From positions 2,674,001 through 2,738,000 of the forward strand of contig CM041200.1 of NCBI GenBank assembly GCA_023078555.1: a DNA stretch of 64,000 nt. Direction: 5' to 3'. Position numbers and translations under genes: made by a program. The notes under the pieces are model-generated. The model worked only from the letters and a program-made list of their open reading frames with translations, was not told where the DNA came from and ran no database searches. Source of the stretch: Ulva prolifera. Lineage: Eukaryota; Chlorophyta; Ulvophyceae; Ulvales; Ulvaceae. Shown in pieces: positions 38,414 through 49,178 of this stretch. Every line of letters begins with the position of its first letter. Position 1 is the stretch's first letter.

Positions 38414-40622
38414 ATGCCGATTCAACTCTCTCTTGTAAGCTGCTTGCTGCTGCTGGCGTGTCGTTGTGCCCTTGCCGTGCGCCTGGATCAAATACAACTG
38501 CTTGGCACGCATAACAGCTACCACATAGCACCGGACCCGGATCTTGATCGAGTGCAAGAGTGCGCTCTGTCATCTTTGTGAGACACGCATGCCCTCTACA
38601 TGTGCTGGTGGCGTTGCTGCTCCTTCGCGAGTCACTTGATCGAGGTTCGAGCAAGGATCAAGGGGATGGCAACACTCGTCGTACGGGGAGAACAATATGC
38701 TAGACATGGGTGTTTCTATGAAGGATCGACGATCGACTGGGAGAGCTAGTGGCAGCAAACAAATACACGCACCCGCCCTTGCTTGATCAGCTCACGGACT
38801 ACAATGTCCGATCACTCGAGATCGATGTTTACGATGATCGCGAGGTGAGCCTCCTCGCCATACTGGCCTTGGATTCCATGCTGATCGAGCAGCAGATGCT
38901 CGAGCTAAAAGGTTGGCCTGCAGGGAGGCAAATTTTCGTTTCGGGCTGCCCGGGCTCTGCTCGATCTCGACGGAGTGTGGGATGAATCACCAGAGATGCA
39001 AGAGCCTGGTATGCTTCAACGGGCTGCGATGTCCACATGAGATCTGCTAGACACCTGGACGCACATCCCAGCAGGTGCCGCTGCACGGCCACCATCACTG
39101 ACCGCCTCGGCATGACGTGCAGGCTTCAAAGTGATGCACATCGACAATGTTGATTACAATACCCATTGCAAGACGCTCAGTGCGTGTCTGTCAGTCGTCA
39201 GGCAGTGGTACACTCTTGTCCGATATTGTCCGATAGGCTGCCCTGTTCCTCCGCACTGCTGTGAACTGTGAAGGGCACCGGCGGAAGCGGCACATGTGTC
39301 AGACGCACGTGCAGGTCGGATCAAAACCCCACCCACATTCCCCTGCTGCTACGTGTCGAGATGAAGCGTCAGACCATGATAGAAACATTTGAGGCACAGG
39401 ACCCGGCTGCTGCCGCTGAAGCCCTACAGCAGCTGGTGGAGCTCAACTCCGTGCGGGCCTCCTCCTGCATGCGTCGCAAACTCCGTCTCGAGCCCTCCAG
39501 CCTGTCGTACATGGGCTGACCAGCTCCAGCACGGCCAGCTCACACGTGGTGCGATGCAGGCCAACCCACAGTACCCCACAGACTTCCAGCGCACGGTCCC
39601 GGCTGTCACCACGGAGACGGCGGCTCTGCTGCTTGATCAGATTGTGGTGGAGCTAGGGCGCGAGAAGCTGGTGGTGCCGGACGACCTCCGCGGGGACGCG
39701 GACTACCCGCGCCAGGCACTCAGCGAGCGGGGGCCGGAAGGCTTCTGGCCGGACGTGGACACGGTCCGCGGCAAGATCATCCTCGTCGTCACGGGTGCGC
39801 CCTGCTCCACCGCAGCGCCACTGCCGCTGCGCCCACCGCTGCCGCGGTTCACAGGCTGCTGTGTATTGCCCCGCAGACCTTCCGTGCTGTTCCGGCGGGT
39901 GCCAGCAGGGATACTGCACCGCTCGCTCGCAGACAAGACCACGGCACGCTGCGCGCAATACCTGGCGTAGCCCGTCAGTCGGGCTGCGTCAACGACGCAT
40001 GCATGTGAGGGCCGCGTATGCCCGCAACACGCTGCAGACAACACCCCGCTGCGTGTGTGCAGGCCTCGGGCCGGAGCTCGTCAACCTCTACGGCTCGGGG
40101 CTGCAGGGTAGCCCGGCGTTCACGCGCTTCCTGTTCGACCCGAGCGCCGGCTCGGACGCCCCGGAGGTCCCGGGGGATGTCGTCTTTGTGGAGCACTACG
40201 CCGCCGGCTCGAGCCGCTACCTGGAGCCATTCATTGCCGACGGCTTCTTCGTGATGGCGCACGCGGACCTCGGCGGCGTGGAGGCGCGCGTCGGCGACCG
40301 CACGGCCTACCAGGAGGTCGTCGCTGCGGGGCCGCAGGCCATCCTCACCGAGCACCTTCGGGGCTCAGAGCTCGCGGGCTTCAGCGGCAGCTACTCCGCG
40401 CGGCTGCCGTGCGCGGAGGGGGAGGTGTACTGTGTGCTGCCGAGCAACTCGACATACGTGGCGCGCTCAGAGCAGGTGGAGCTGCCAGAGGTGCCGACGC
40501 GCGTGGAGCCGCGTGACGCGATCCTGCAGCGGCAGGGGCTCACGGGCGCGGCGGCGGCATTGCCGGGTGGACAGGGCGTGTGGGTCGCTGCTGCTGTGCT
40601 GGTGGTGATGTGGTGTGTTTAG
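38414..40622 (+). CDS. Secreted Ca2+-dependent PI-PLC-like phosphodiesterase
   Basis: The best match is the PI-PLC-C1 family (Pfam Phosphoinositide phospholipase C, Ca2+-dependent). A clear signal peptide (MPIQLSLVSCLLLLACRCALA) precedes RLDQIQLLGTHNSYHIAPD, which contains the first catalytic His. Exons: 38414-38551, 38746-38844 (YTHPPLLDQL, LEIDVYDD), 38924-39008, 39123-39207 (FKVMHIDNVDYNTHC), 39315 to about 39435 (WSDQNPTHIPLLLRVEMK), one ending at 39794 (PDDLRGDADYP, WPDVDTVRGKIILVV) and 40063-40622. Junctions 39008/39123, 39207/39315 and 39794/40063 restore conserved motifs in phase. The 39435-39560 join is uncertain. The last 25 residues (TGAAAALPGGQ, then GVWVAAAVLVVMWCV and stop) look like a GPI-attachment signal. 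Substrate is not known. Confidence 0.8.
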
Positions 40623-41760
40623 TGTGGCGGGTGCTTTTGGGAGTGATATGGGTACGTGACAAGCGGCGCTTGTCCTTCCCAAAGATGCTGGGTTGTGCAC
40701 GTACGTCAGGTCCCTGTTGCTATACTGGATTTCGTCGGTTCATGTGGTGGACATACCCGGCAAAGTCCAAAACCTGTAGTACCTGCGAATCCTGGCCACA
40801 TCGCTAGGCCTTTTTCGCGCGTTGCACAGTTCATCTGTGTTGACAGGATGGCGGGGCACTGCTGCGTCAGCCGTACGTTCCTGCGATCTTGATGTCACTG
40901 CCCTGGCTGTGTTGCAAATATATGACCACCTCAAAAATCTGATCACACTTCATGCTCACTCACATGTGGGTGCTACATACGCTGGATCCTGTCTCAGCCA
41001 CGTATCAATCTGACGCGCAGCCATGCCTGTCCACACTGGTGCTCGAATCATCGCGGCTCATGCTGCTGGCAGGGGCCACGTTACATGGGTTGGTGCCTGG
41101 TGAGTCAGCCACGTCGCAGCCAGTGGGCTGCTGGACAGTGCTGCATGGTCGTTCAGACACTCTACAAAAGCTACTGACCAAACATGCTCATTGGTTTTAA
41201 TGTGTTCCGATCATCCCACCATATTTCGCGTCGACCTGTGTGAAGGAAGCTCGGCTAGCTGTGTCCTTCCACGGTCGAACTTGTCGTGACACCTCTTCGC
41301 GAATGACACAAGTTGAACATGGGATCAAATGTGGCGGCAGTAGCCAAGTCTGGCGTGCTGCACAGCGTACGAGTCGTACAGTGTCCAGCGCTCACATCTG
41401 CGGCAGCCCGGATCATGGCAGAGTCATCCCCCATGTACGCGTGGATAGATGATACTGTGCCGAAAAAGTTGTACGTTTTGCCAGTGATGCCTGTCGCGTT
41501 TTGGTTGCTGCCATTGCGATGCTCTGCAGAGATTGTTCATGCACATGAGGCAAATTCGATGCTGCAGCCAGGAACACCAGCAGCTGAGTGGAGTTCCGAA
41601 CGGATATACTCACTGATGTACTAGTCCCGACTGATTGCAAGCATCTGACGCGATTTTACCTCCACCAATACACACCCATGTCCATGCACATCAATGTCCA
41701 TGATGCAAGGACTTGCCATGCAGCCGGAAGGACGCGGCTTGGAGGCTTGCCCGCTTCCGG
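40623..41760. other. Intergenic, nothing recognised
   Basis: About 1.1 kb between two plus-strand genes. The small frames here overlap on both strands and have no family resemblance. The promoter of the GNAT gene is expected near its right end. Confidence 0.4.
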
Positions 41761-42480
41761 ATGCCGTCTGTGATCAAGCACCTCAGGGTCGTCTTACGGA
41801 CCAAGGAGCATCTGCAAGACGATGATATACAGGCTGAGCTAGCGGCACTGGCTTGTCAACCTGCGGCGATTGACTATGCAAACATCTACGATCAGCCACT
41901 GACGCTTGGGAAATTTGAAGTTGTAGCAATTTATACGTTGTTGCCTCCAGAACCCCTAGCAAAGAAGGAGCCAGTGAGGTCAGTGACGCGACGCTGGGCA
42001 GATTCACTGTTGTGTGTGCTGCACCGGCGACCATGGCAGATGGCAATGCAGTTGCTAAGGAGGCTTGCCGTTTCCGTGTCAATGTCCCATTATGGACTGA
42101 CATCATTGATCAAGATGAACGCCTGGATAAACAGCTTGAACATTGCCGCGGGCCTGTGCAAACTGACTGACGTGTATGACCGTTCAATGCACAATTTGCA
42201 GACGATGTGTGTTGCTGCAGACCAGCAAAGGCAGGGTTTGGGATCATCAGTCATGCAACTGGCTAAACTTGAAGTTCAGAAACAACAAGGTTCCGGCATG
42301 TTGGGGTTGTGCCAGAGCGATGCAACGCGTGTTTTTTATGAAAAACAGGGCTTTGCCAGCAGGGATGTCTTCACTCACCCCCCATCTGATTTGACGTATC
42401 CTGCGATTCGAAAACACTTTTTGGTGGCGTGGGATGCGCGGCGGGTTGACCAGGACATTGGTGAGGTAGCTGAGATTTAA
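41761..42480 (+). CDS. GNAT-family N-acetyltransferase
   Basis: The C-terminal exon 42202-42480 carries the GNAT acetyl-CoA loop VAADQQRQGLGSSVMQ and the following helix-strand element DATRVFYEKQGF. A 46-nt intron (42156-42201, containing ACTGACTGAC) links it in phase 0 to an upstream exon read in a different frame. That exon contains GRFTVVCAAPATMADG and VNVPLWTDIIDQDERLDKQL and ends at 42155. A first exon begins at ATG 41761 (MPSVIKHLRVVLRTKEHL) and runs to about 41,940-41,980, with another short intron needed to change frame. Reading straight through from 41713 gives one long open frame, but its middle looks non-coding. Acceptor substrate and location are unknown. The fold assignment is good, the exon model moderate. 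Confidence 0.7.
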   Translation: MPSVIKHLRVVLRTKEHLQDDDIQAELAALACQPAAIDYANIYDQPLTLGKFEVVAIYTLLPPEPLAKKEPVRSVTRRWADSLLCVLHRRPWQMAMQLLRRLAVSVSMSHYGLTSLIKMNAWINSLNIAAGLCKLTDVYDRSMHNLQTMCVAADQQRQGLGSSVMQLAKLEVQKQQGSGMLGLCQSDATRVFYEKQGFASRDVFTHPPSDLTYPAIRKHFLVAWDARRVDQDIGEVAEI

Positions 42481-43648
42481 TTGATCGATGAAGGCGGCAT
42501 GACGGGTGCTGACATTTCGCCCGGATAAACATACTGCCTGCATCACATGAAGATGTGCAGCCTGGAGCACACTCAGCAGTGGGCATGCCCCTGATTGTAG
42601 TTCGCTCAAGCGTGTTTCCATTCACAGGCATGTGTTGGGTGCCAGCACGCTGGATGATTGATCAGACTTTCGCAGCTTCACTTGTGGAGAAAGCAGGGCA
42701 GTGTGGAATGATTGTGTCACGGGCGATGCATGCACAAAAGTTTACGCCCTTGGTGTGCAGTCCTTATGTAATGCAACAATGTATGCCCTTGGCTATGATG
42801 AAAGCTTCCGCCTGTCACGACAGTCCACTTGATGGTGGCTGCCTTGCATGCCGCGTCTCGAGTAATGAGCACTGCAGAACCTTGAGCACAGTGCCGCTGC
42901 TTGCCTTCAGCTAGTGTTAATGTTCTCATGCGGGCAGACATAAGTCTTTGCTCGTCATGAAGCACATGTTCAAGACTGGTTCTGCATGGCAGCAAAGCGA
43001 ATGCGAAGCAATTGCTGCTCGACCTTGAAACATGCCGCCAGAACCTTTCCAATGTTACTGTGCACGTAGGGTTATGTTATCAATCACGAATCTACCGGTC
43101 ATGTGATGTAGATTTCACATGTAAACGATGCAATCATGTTGCACTAAACCCAATGTTCAATCCCCAAGTATGATGCGAAGCTCTGCTCAGACATGTAGTA
43201 TCCAGTCTGCGCCAATTTCACAGAGATGGCAGCCACACAGGTGGAGGTTCTGGTGTAGCCTGTATGGGTGAGTCCACATCCTGTAGCAAATTGCAACCTT
43301 TTACTTATTGTATGCTAGGCCTGCATGCCGCAGAAATTGTGTGGGGCTTGGTGAAGCCAATCTAGCTACTCTTTGCCGATGAAGTGCCGCCACCCCATGA
43401 TGACGAACTATTCCCTAGGTAAAGGGTTCAACTTCCAGTCGAGCTGCCGACCACAAGTTGGTCGCAGTCCCACAGGCGAACATGCACGCAAAAATATAGG
43501 GCTTGACCACAATGGTGTGTGGCCTTGATGCCTCAGCAGATATGGATAATGCGACCGAAGCAGAAACAGTGTGCAGCGGTACATAAGAACGTGACAACCC
43601 AGGAAATGATGGTTATGCAATCCCAACGTGACAGACATTGGTGAAAGG
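42481..43648. other. Intergenic, nothing recognised
   Basis: About 1.2 kb between convergent genes. Open frames at 42555-42914 (+) and 42717-43052 (-) overlap each other and match nothing. The right part may hold a further 3' exon of the next minus-strand gene, whose last codons are followed by GTATGA, a possible donor. Confidence 0.4.
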
Positions 43649-44904
43649 TCATACCTCTGTACCACCCATGCCTTGAGACTCCTTACTAGTTTGCAGCGTG
43701 TAGTTTGGGTCGGTGTGCATGGTTTGGTAGGTTTCGTTTGATGTGGCCACACGTGTGGGGTGTTTGAACTCGGGTCTTCGTCCAGACACTGGCAGGTGTG
43801 GGTTCGAGGACGGATGAGAGAGGGGCACAGCTTCCATACCAGCTAGGAGTCGATGAAAAGATTTTTCCATAGTCATGTTGCCGGTGCCTTGCCGTTCTGT
43901 TTGAAGCGATGTGCCCTGATGTGCCAGTGGATTGTCAAAACAGCGGCCTTGCATCGACTGATCACCTGCGTTCTCTTCGCATTGAACACTGGGCAGCTCT
44001 GCTGAGAAGTAGCAGTTGTTTTGGACAATCCTCGGTTGATGTTGACACACATCCTCGTCTCGTGCTGATTCATATGTTTCACCTAATACGCTGCTCCTTG
44101 CTTCTCGCGCCAACGTGGGCTGTCCAGCATCAAGAGACGATGACTTACACACCAAATCAAACTGAGAGACGCTCAGGGAGGCTTGCTGCGTATGTGACTC
44201 TGTTGGCACCACCTGGACAGTGGACAGCTGTGTAGTTTCGCCCATTGACCCAGCAGGTTGATCACTGCTGTACAGCATGTCTTTGCCCGCCAAGTTTGCA
44301 AGCAAATCCAGCTGGGACAGCGGCGGTTTCCTTGCACTGGCTCGGCGGTCTGGAGCTGCATCGCGTCTGCTCTTCAGACGTTTGTGCTTTTGCAGTTCGG
44401 CCTTTACTTTGTTCTGAAGCCTCCAGTAGTAATCTCTGCCTGTGTCCAATGGTTGGCCGTCATTGAGAGTATGTTGGCCCAGGTGAAGGCCCCTGTGCTC
44501 CCCAGCACAGCCATCGCCACTGGCTGTGTCCTCTTTCAACGCTTGCAGAGGCGGCGTACGTGGCCCATGATCAGTCTTCCTGCCAACAACAGTGGTCCGT
44601 CGCAGCACTTTGGTGGTCATGCGAGCGCCATCCTCACCCAAGCCGGCAGCAGAGAGCGCCATTGGCGAAACAAAGATTGATGCACATCGGAGCTGCTGCT
44701 GGTCACCCATGCCGACGCTCGCGAGTGCTGCACCATGGAGACTGCTACGGGCTGCGGCCACAGCTGTACGGGCAAAGCGCTGTGAGGTGACTGTTGCTCT
44801 GCGAGGGGGTGCTGTGGAAACTCCCTCATCAGAGCTGCAGCTGTCACCTGCAGATCATACTGTCTCCTGGTAATGAGCACTTTCGCGGTATTCATGGCAT
44901 GCAT
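43649..44904 (-). CDS. Uncharacterised basic/Ser-Gln-rich protein
   Basis: Two minus-strand exons, 44904-44848 and 44779-43649, are joined in phase 0 by a 68-nt intron and give 395 residues. The protein begins MHAMNTAKVLITRRQYDLQ. It then has a long stretch that is basic (VLRRTTVVGRKTDHGPRTPP), a motif GRDYYWRLQNKVKAELQKHK that is probably helical, and a Ser/Thr/Gln/His-rich C-terminal half typical of disorder. No family was recognised. The final codons read into GAG-GTATGA, so a C-terminal exon may be missed. An open frame of this length and ordinary composition is the main argument that it is real. Confidence 0.55.
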
Positions 44905-44979
44905 GCATCATCAGAGGCATACATGAGGCATCCGGACCGCCACCAAGGCGGCTATGCAGAGACATCATGGCACTGCGAT

Positions 44980-46553
44980 TCACGCGCATTGCGCTCGGAC
45001 ACGTGCACCGAGTTTGGCAGCTTGCGCCAGCGAACTATGGGTGGACAGGCATGGTGAGGGCCCGAGACTCGACAGCATGCACCAGCGGTTCGATTCAACA
45101 CCAAGGGCGCTGGGGAGCACACCCGTGTCGCTTGCACCTGCATGAGAACAATTTGCAGCAGCTTTGTCCTTCATCTCTTGCAGACCTGCTGTCAGCGCAT
45201 CTGGGGAGATGCTAAGACCAATGCCGCTGAACATACCAAGAAATCCAACCACATACATTCCAATCGCCACCGCAGACATTTGTCGATATTCTTGGAAGAA
45301 AACAACCCCAGTGAAAACACCCACGGAAGTATACATTACTTGCAGAAGAGGTAACATGATGATTGATGGGTAGCTGCTAAGCCCATGTTGCATTGCAGCA
45401 GTCCAAACAGACGCAGTTGCAAAAGGGGTCAGAGCCGAGACCCAGAAGAACCAGTGCGTGAGCTGATTCTGCCGGCCGACTGAAACCACCATCATCATTG
45501 ACAGCGCTTTGGTGGAGATCAGTGTTTGTGTTCCAGGGATAGCCGAGCCAAGAGCCAGAAAAACAGGGGCCATGGCCGGGTGGCTCTCTTGCAGTTTGTG
45601 CAAGTGCCCACAGCAAATGCATCCATAAAGAGACATGCATGCGGTACACAGAATAGCCGCCACAATTTGGTAGGCAACGTAGCCAGGTGCGCTGCATACA
45701 GAAGTGCATCCGTGACACTCATGCTGTGCACATGCATCATGCTCATGCATGAGTGTCGGACATGGTCAGGAACTCGCCTTCAACGCGGCAAGCAATGCTC
45801 AGGGGTGTTTCGGTACTGATGCTCACGAAGTTTGTGTGCCCAGGTTGAGGCAGTACCTGTACAGCTTCAGCAAGCCCGTCGCAGTCAGCAACGTGCTGCT
45901 TTTGCTGCTGAAGACTACCAGCAAGATGTTTGAAAGAATAACTATAGCTGCTCCTAGAATGCTGCGGAGCGGTACAATAACGCCCTCAACTATCCAGGCG
46001 AACAGAAGGTGGGTGGCGAACTGCACAGAAGACAGTGCCAGTAGGAGAGACTGTGCGGCAAAGGCATAGCTCAGAAATTGTAAAATATTTCCGGTTAAAT
46101 ATATCCCTGCACCGCTTTGCCAGGTTCGAATCCGATAGATCGGACGCGGAGGGTCTCCGAAACTCCGGTCCATTTTCTCAAGTGCGTTCTGCCATGCATA
46201 CCCAGCTTTCATGCCTCCCTGTATCAGGCACCTTCGATAGGAGCACGGTCGATGAACAAACATTCACAAAAACATCCTAGAAGCGTCTCCTTTAGCAGAT
46301 GTATTATTACGCAACTGCAGGTGGCCCATCACAAATCATGGATTGTATAGAGAGGTGTCACCGCACCATCCCAGCTGACAACATGATGCTACCCACCTGC
46401 AAGCATGACAGTTTTCCAAAATTCCAAGAGATACGGCCCCAACTGAACGTTCCGCCAGCCTGGAAAACGCGTGAAGCGAGCAAGGAACATCAACATGTCG
46501 CTGACGAGCAGCTTAGAACTCACCACATTTAGGAAGGCTCCAACAAGCCACAT
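44980..46553 (-). CDS. NIPA-type magnesium transporter
   Basis: NIPA proteins are multi-pass carriers of the drug/metabolite transporter fold that move Mg2+ in animals. On the minus strand a likely first exon (46553-46524, MWLVGAFLNV, phase 0, donor GTGAGT) is followed by an exon ending at 45857. That exon has RPIYRIRTWQSGAG, LQFLSYAFAAQSLLLAL, VQFATHLLFAWIVEG and ILSNILLVVFS. Joined in phase 2 to 45691, the next exon gives YVAYQIVAAILCTACMSLYG, ALGSAIPGTQTLISTKALS and PSIIMLPLLQVMYTSVGVFT, then FFQEYRQM. These are the conserved NIPA helices in order. The N-terminal exons between 46524 and about 46,260 are approximate. After the last helix the frame stays open to 44980; the true end may be earlier if an intron follows SHAG near 45140. 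Confidence 0.8.
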
Positions 46554-47170
46554 CACGAGATATAGTTACCATGTAGATCGGTGTCTCGCTTTCGCGCTCA
46601 GTGTTGCAATCTGATCCAACATGGCAACGGTGGCCACGGCCAGGGAATTGGCAGGATTGGCAGGCATCCGAAAAGCAGCACAATACAGTGCAGTTATTAT
46701 ACAGTATGCTGGAGCTGATTTACGTCCGCAACAAGTGTCTCGCAAGCACCGACAGCCGAGTACAGTCCAATATGCTGTCCACTGGCGATATTACCACCAC
46801 GGTGACGTTGCTTGTAAAACTTAGCAACATGCAGTACGCAAACTTGAGGGTCATTCGGCCTCTGTCTTTCCCTCCGCCCCTTCTCTTTGTTTCATACATA
46901 TGCTCAAACGCATACACACACGCTGCCGAATACAGCACACGTCAGCACCTATGCCACTGCAGATTTCGTGTTTGGGACATTTGCACCGGTCGAGCACACG
47001 CACCAGGAAGTCTCAAATTCTACAAGCCTGCCACTTGCATGTACAGCCGCTTCGGTTTGGCTGTGATCGTATTTTCGCCAAGTTGCGTCCGACTCTCCGC
47101 CATATTTCTACCCTAGCACCCTGCCCACGGTCCACGTCCTTTATCGGCAGGGCGAAATTTGGTATCCATT
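46554..47170. promoter_or_regulatory. Shared upstream region of NIPA and PEP mutase-family genes
   Basis: About 620 bases between divergent starts. An in-frame-looking minus-strand ATG at 46622 with a donor 53 bases later could be an extra 5' exon of the transporter gene. A long plus-strand frame (46601-47116) has no family resemblance. Confidence 0.4.
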
Positions 47171-48828
47171 ATGCAGCCAGTGTCCATTAGGATGCGTTGC
47201 GATGCCGGTCGACTTCGGTGCAGTCGGACAAAGTCCATGCCGACGGAGTCCCGGCGTGTCAAAACCAACGCCGGCCGCGTGGACGGCATGACCACTGTCG
47301 AAAGGCACATCCTTGATTATGGTGGAGCACTGATTCCTGGATGCTATGATGCTCTGTCAGCCCGGATCATGGCGAAGCAAGGCTACAAGGTTCGGAATTG
47401 TTGCAACACCCGACCTGCTTTTGCGAGCACATCCAGTTGCACATTGAATACATACCATCGATTGAGAATCATGCTGAATAATGTGGTGTCGTTGCCCGCT
47501 GCTTGCAAGCCTGGCGCACCTGATCCCCCGGGATCACTGCATGGCATGTCAATCGGCTTTGATCGGCCAGCAGCACTGAAATTTCGCGGACTGGTCACAT
47601 TTTTGAGTTATGCGTTTGATTTCGTTATTCGCCCTGCTGTATTTTGCTGATGTAATGTGACGGGAAACTATGGATTCCCGAATGGGTGTTTACAATCTGG
47701 CAAACAAATCTAGGCCACTGGAGTGCATTTGTATTCTCAAGTACATTGACATGTGCGCATGCATGAGAAGTTCCTTACTTGCAGCTGGCCTTTGTATCTG
47801 GCTGTGCCGTATCTGCCACGCTTCTGGGAGAGCCGGATGTGGGCCTGTTGACACCGCCAGAGATGGCACGCAAATGCAACCAGATCGCCTACTCTAATCC
47901 AGGCATGGCTGTCATCGCCGATGCTGACACTGGAGGCGGCAACGTGTTGAACGTGCAGCGCACTGTGCGGCAGCTCATTTCGAATGGCTGCAAGGGCTGT
48001 GTGCTGGAGGACCAGAAATGGCCCAAGAAATCAGGACACATGCGGGAGAAGAGCGTGGAGACCATGGAAGAATTTGCAGCCAAAGTTTCTGCAGCTCGTG
48101 CTGCTATCGGTGACGCTGATTTCTTCCTCATTGCAAGAACGGTACTGATTCCTGCATGTGTGTTGCCATGGCGTGTTGTCGTGGATAAGACCAACCACAC
48201 TCACACTGCACTACAGTGCTGTAGCTCACACAATGTCTATAGGATGCAAGAGGTACCTCTGCGAAGCATGGGATGGCAGACGCAATCACGAGAGCGAATC
48301 TTTATACCGAGGCCGGTGCAGATGCAGCACTGGTGCAGGGCCCAAGGGGAACATATGAGCTCCAGACTATTGCTAAGAACACAACAGGCCTTCGTGCAGT
48401 CAGCATCAGTGAGGGTGGGCTGACACCACTGCATTCTTACCAACAGCTCAAGGAGATGGGATACCAACTGGTGCGACTGCATCAGATCATGTTCATATGT
48501 ATTCGCATGCGACGTGTGCTATGCTGCCTTGCGTTGAGTGAAGGACCAACAATGAATTCTACTTGATGTACAGGTGTTCTATCCTATGAGCGGAATCTTT
48601 GCGGCATCCAAGGCTCTCCAGAGTCTGTATCACGAACTAGGAGAGGAGGGAACAACAAGCAATATCCTGGAAGACCTGATGCCCTTTGACCAATTCCACA
48701 ATGTGATCGGATATGCAGACAAGCTTGCGCTAGAGGAGAAGTATTCACGAGCTGAAGGTGACAAACTCACTGTGAAAGTTCCCGCACGCACAAGGCCGTA
48801 CTCTGCCACTGACAATGGGTCCACGTAA
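47171..48828 (+). CDS. Isocitrate lyase/PEP mutase superfamily enzyme
   Basis: The closest relatives I recognise are the plant carboxyvinyl-carboxyphosphonate phosphorylmutase-like proteins, C-C bond lyases of uncertain substrate. Exons 47171-47389, 47785-48141, 48243-48470 and 48574-48828 total 1,059 nt (352 residues), all in phase 0. The first 40 residues are Arg-rich (MQPVSIRMRCDAGRLRCSRT), consistent with a transit peptide. Core motifs are GGALIPGCYDALSARI, SGCAVSATLLGEPDVGLL, the metal-binding IADADTGGGN, VLEDQKWPKKSGHM, RTDARGTSAKHGMADAI and FYPMSGIFAASKAL. In most lyases of this family the catalytic loop reads K-K/R-C-G-H; here the Cys is Ser. That change could abolish or redirect activity. 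The 395-nt first intron is the longest in the gene. Confidence 0.88.
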
Positions 48829-49178
48829 GGTCCTTCTGTAGACATAATATCAAGGATGTATCGTCGAGGATCAGATTCGATTGCAGTAATTACCTACATC
48901 AGGTGTCGGTGTGCATACATTACGAGCACACCAGTAATTTCTCGTTGCCCTGTGCATCAATGTCCTACTGGATCTTGAACTTAAGCAAAGCGATTACACA
49001 GTGTGTGCACCTATCACACATGCCATGCCGAATAACTCATTTTGTGACAGTGTTACCAAATGTCCCAACGCTATGGGACAACAGAGGCCTTCCCATGTTG
49101 CAGCTGCTGGCTTTTTGTGTTGAGCCGAACAGTCCCATATGACTTGGAAAGCTTCAGCAACTAACAGTGTCCAAATGT
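48829..49178. other. Convergent intergenic spacer
   Basis: About 350 bases between the stop of the PEP mutase-family gene and the stop of the HECT ligase on the opposite strand. It should contain both 3' untranslated regions. No other feature seen. Confidence 0.4.

Noticed and set aside
41713-42480. Uninterrupted 255-codon frame as the GNAT gene
   Set aside because: Its middle part looks like a shadow frame. A 46-nt intron at 42156-42201 connects a better coding segment to the acetyl-CoA loop exon in phase.
46110-46145. GGTTCGAATCC-like tRNA T-arm sequence
   Set aside because: It lies inside the well-conserved NIPA exon (RPIYRIRTWQ) on the other strand, and no acceptor stem, D-arm or anticodon arm could be folded around it.
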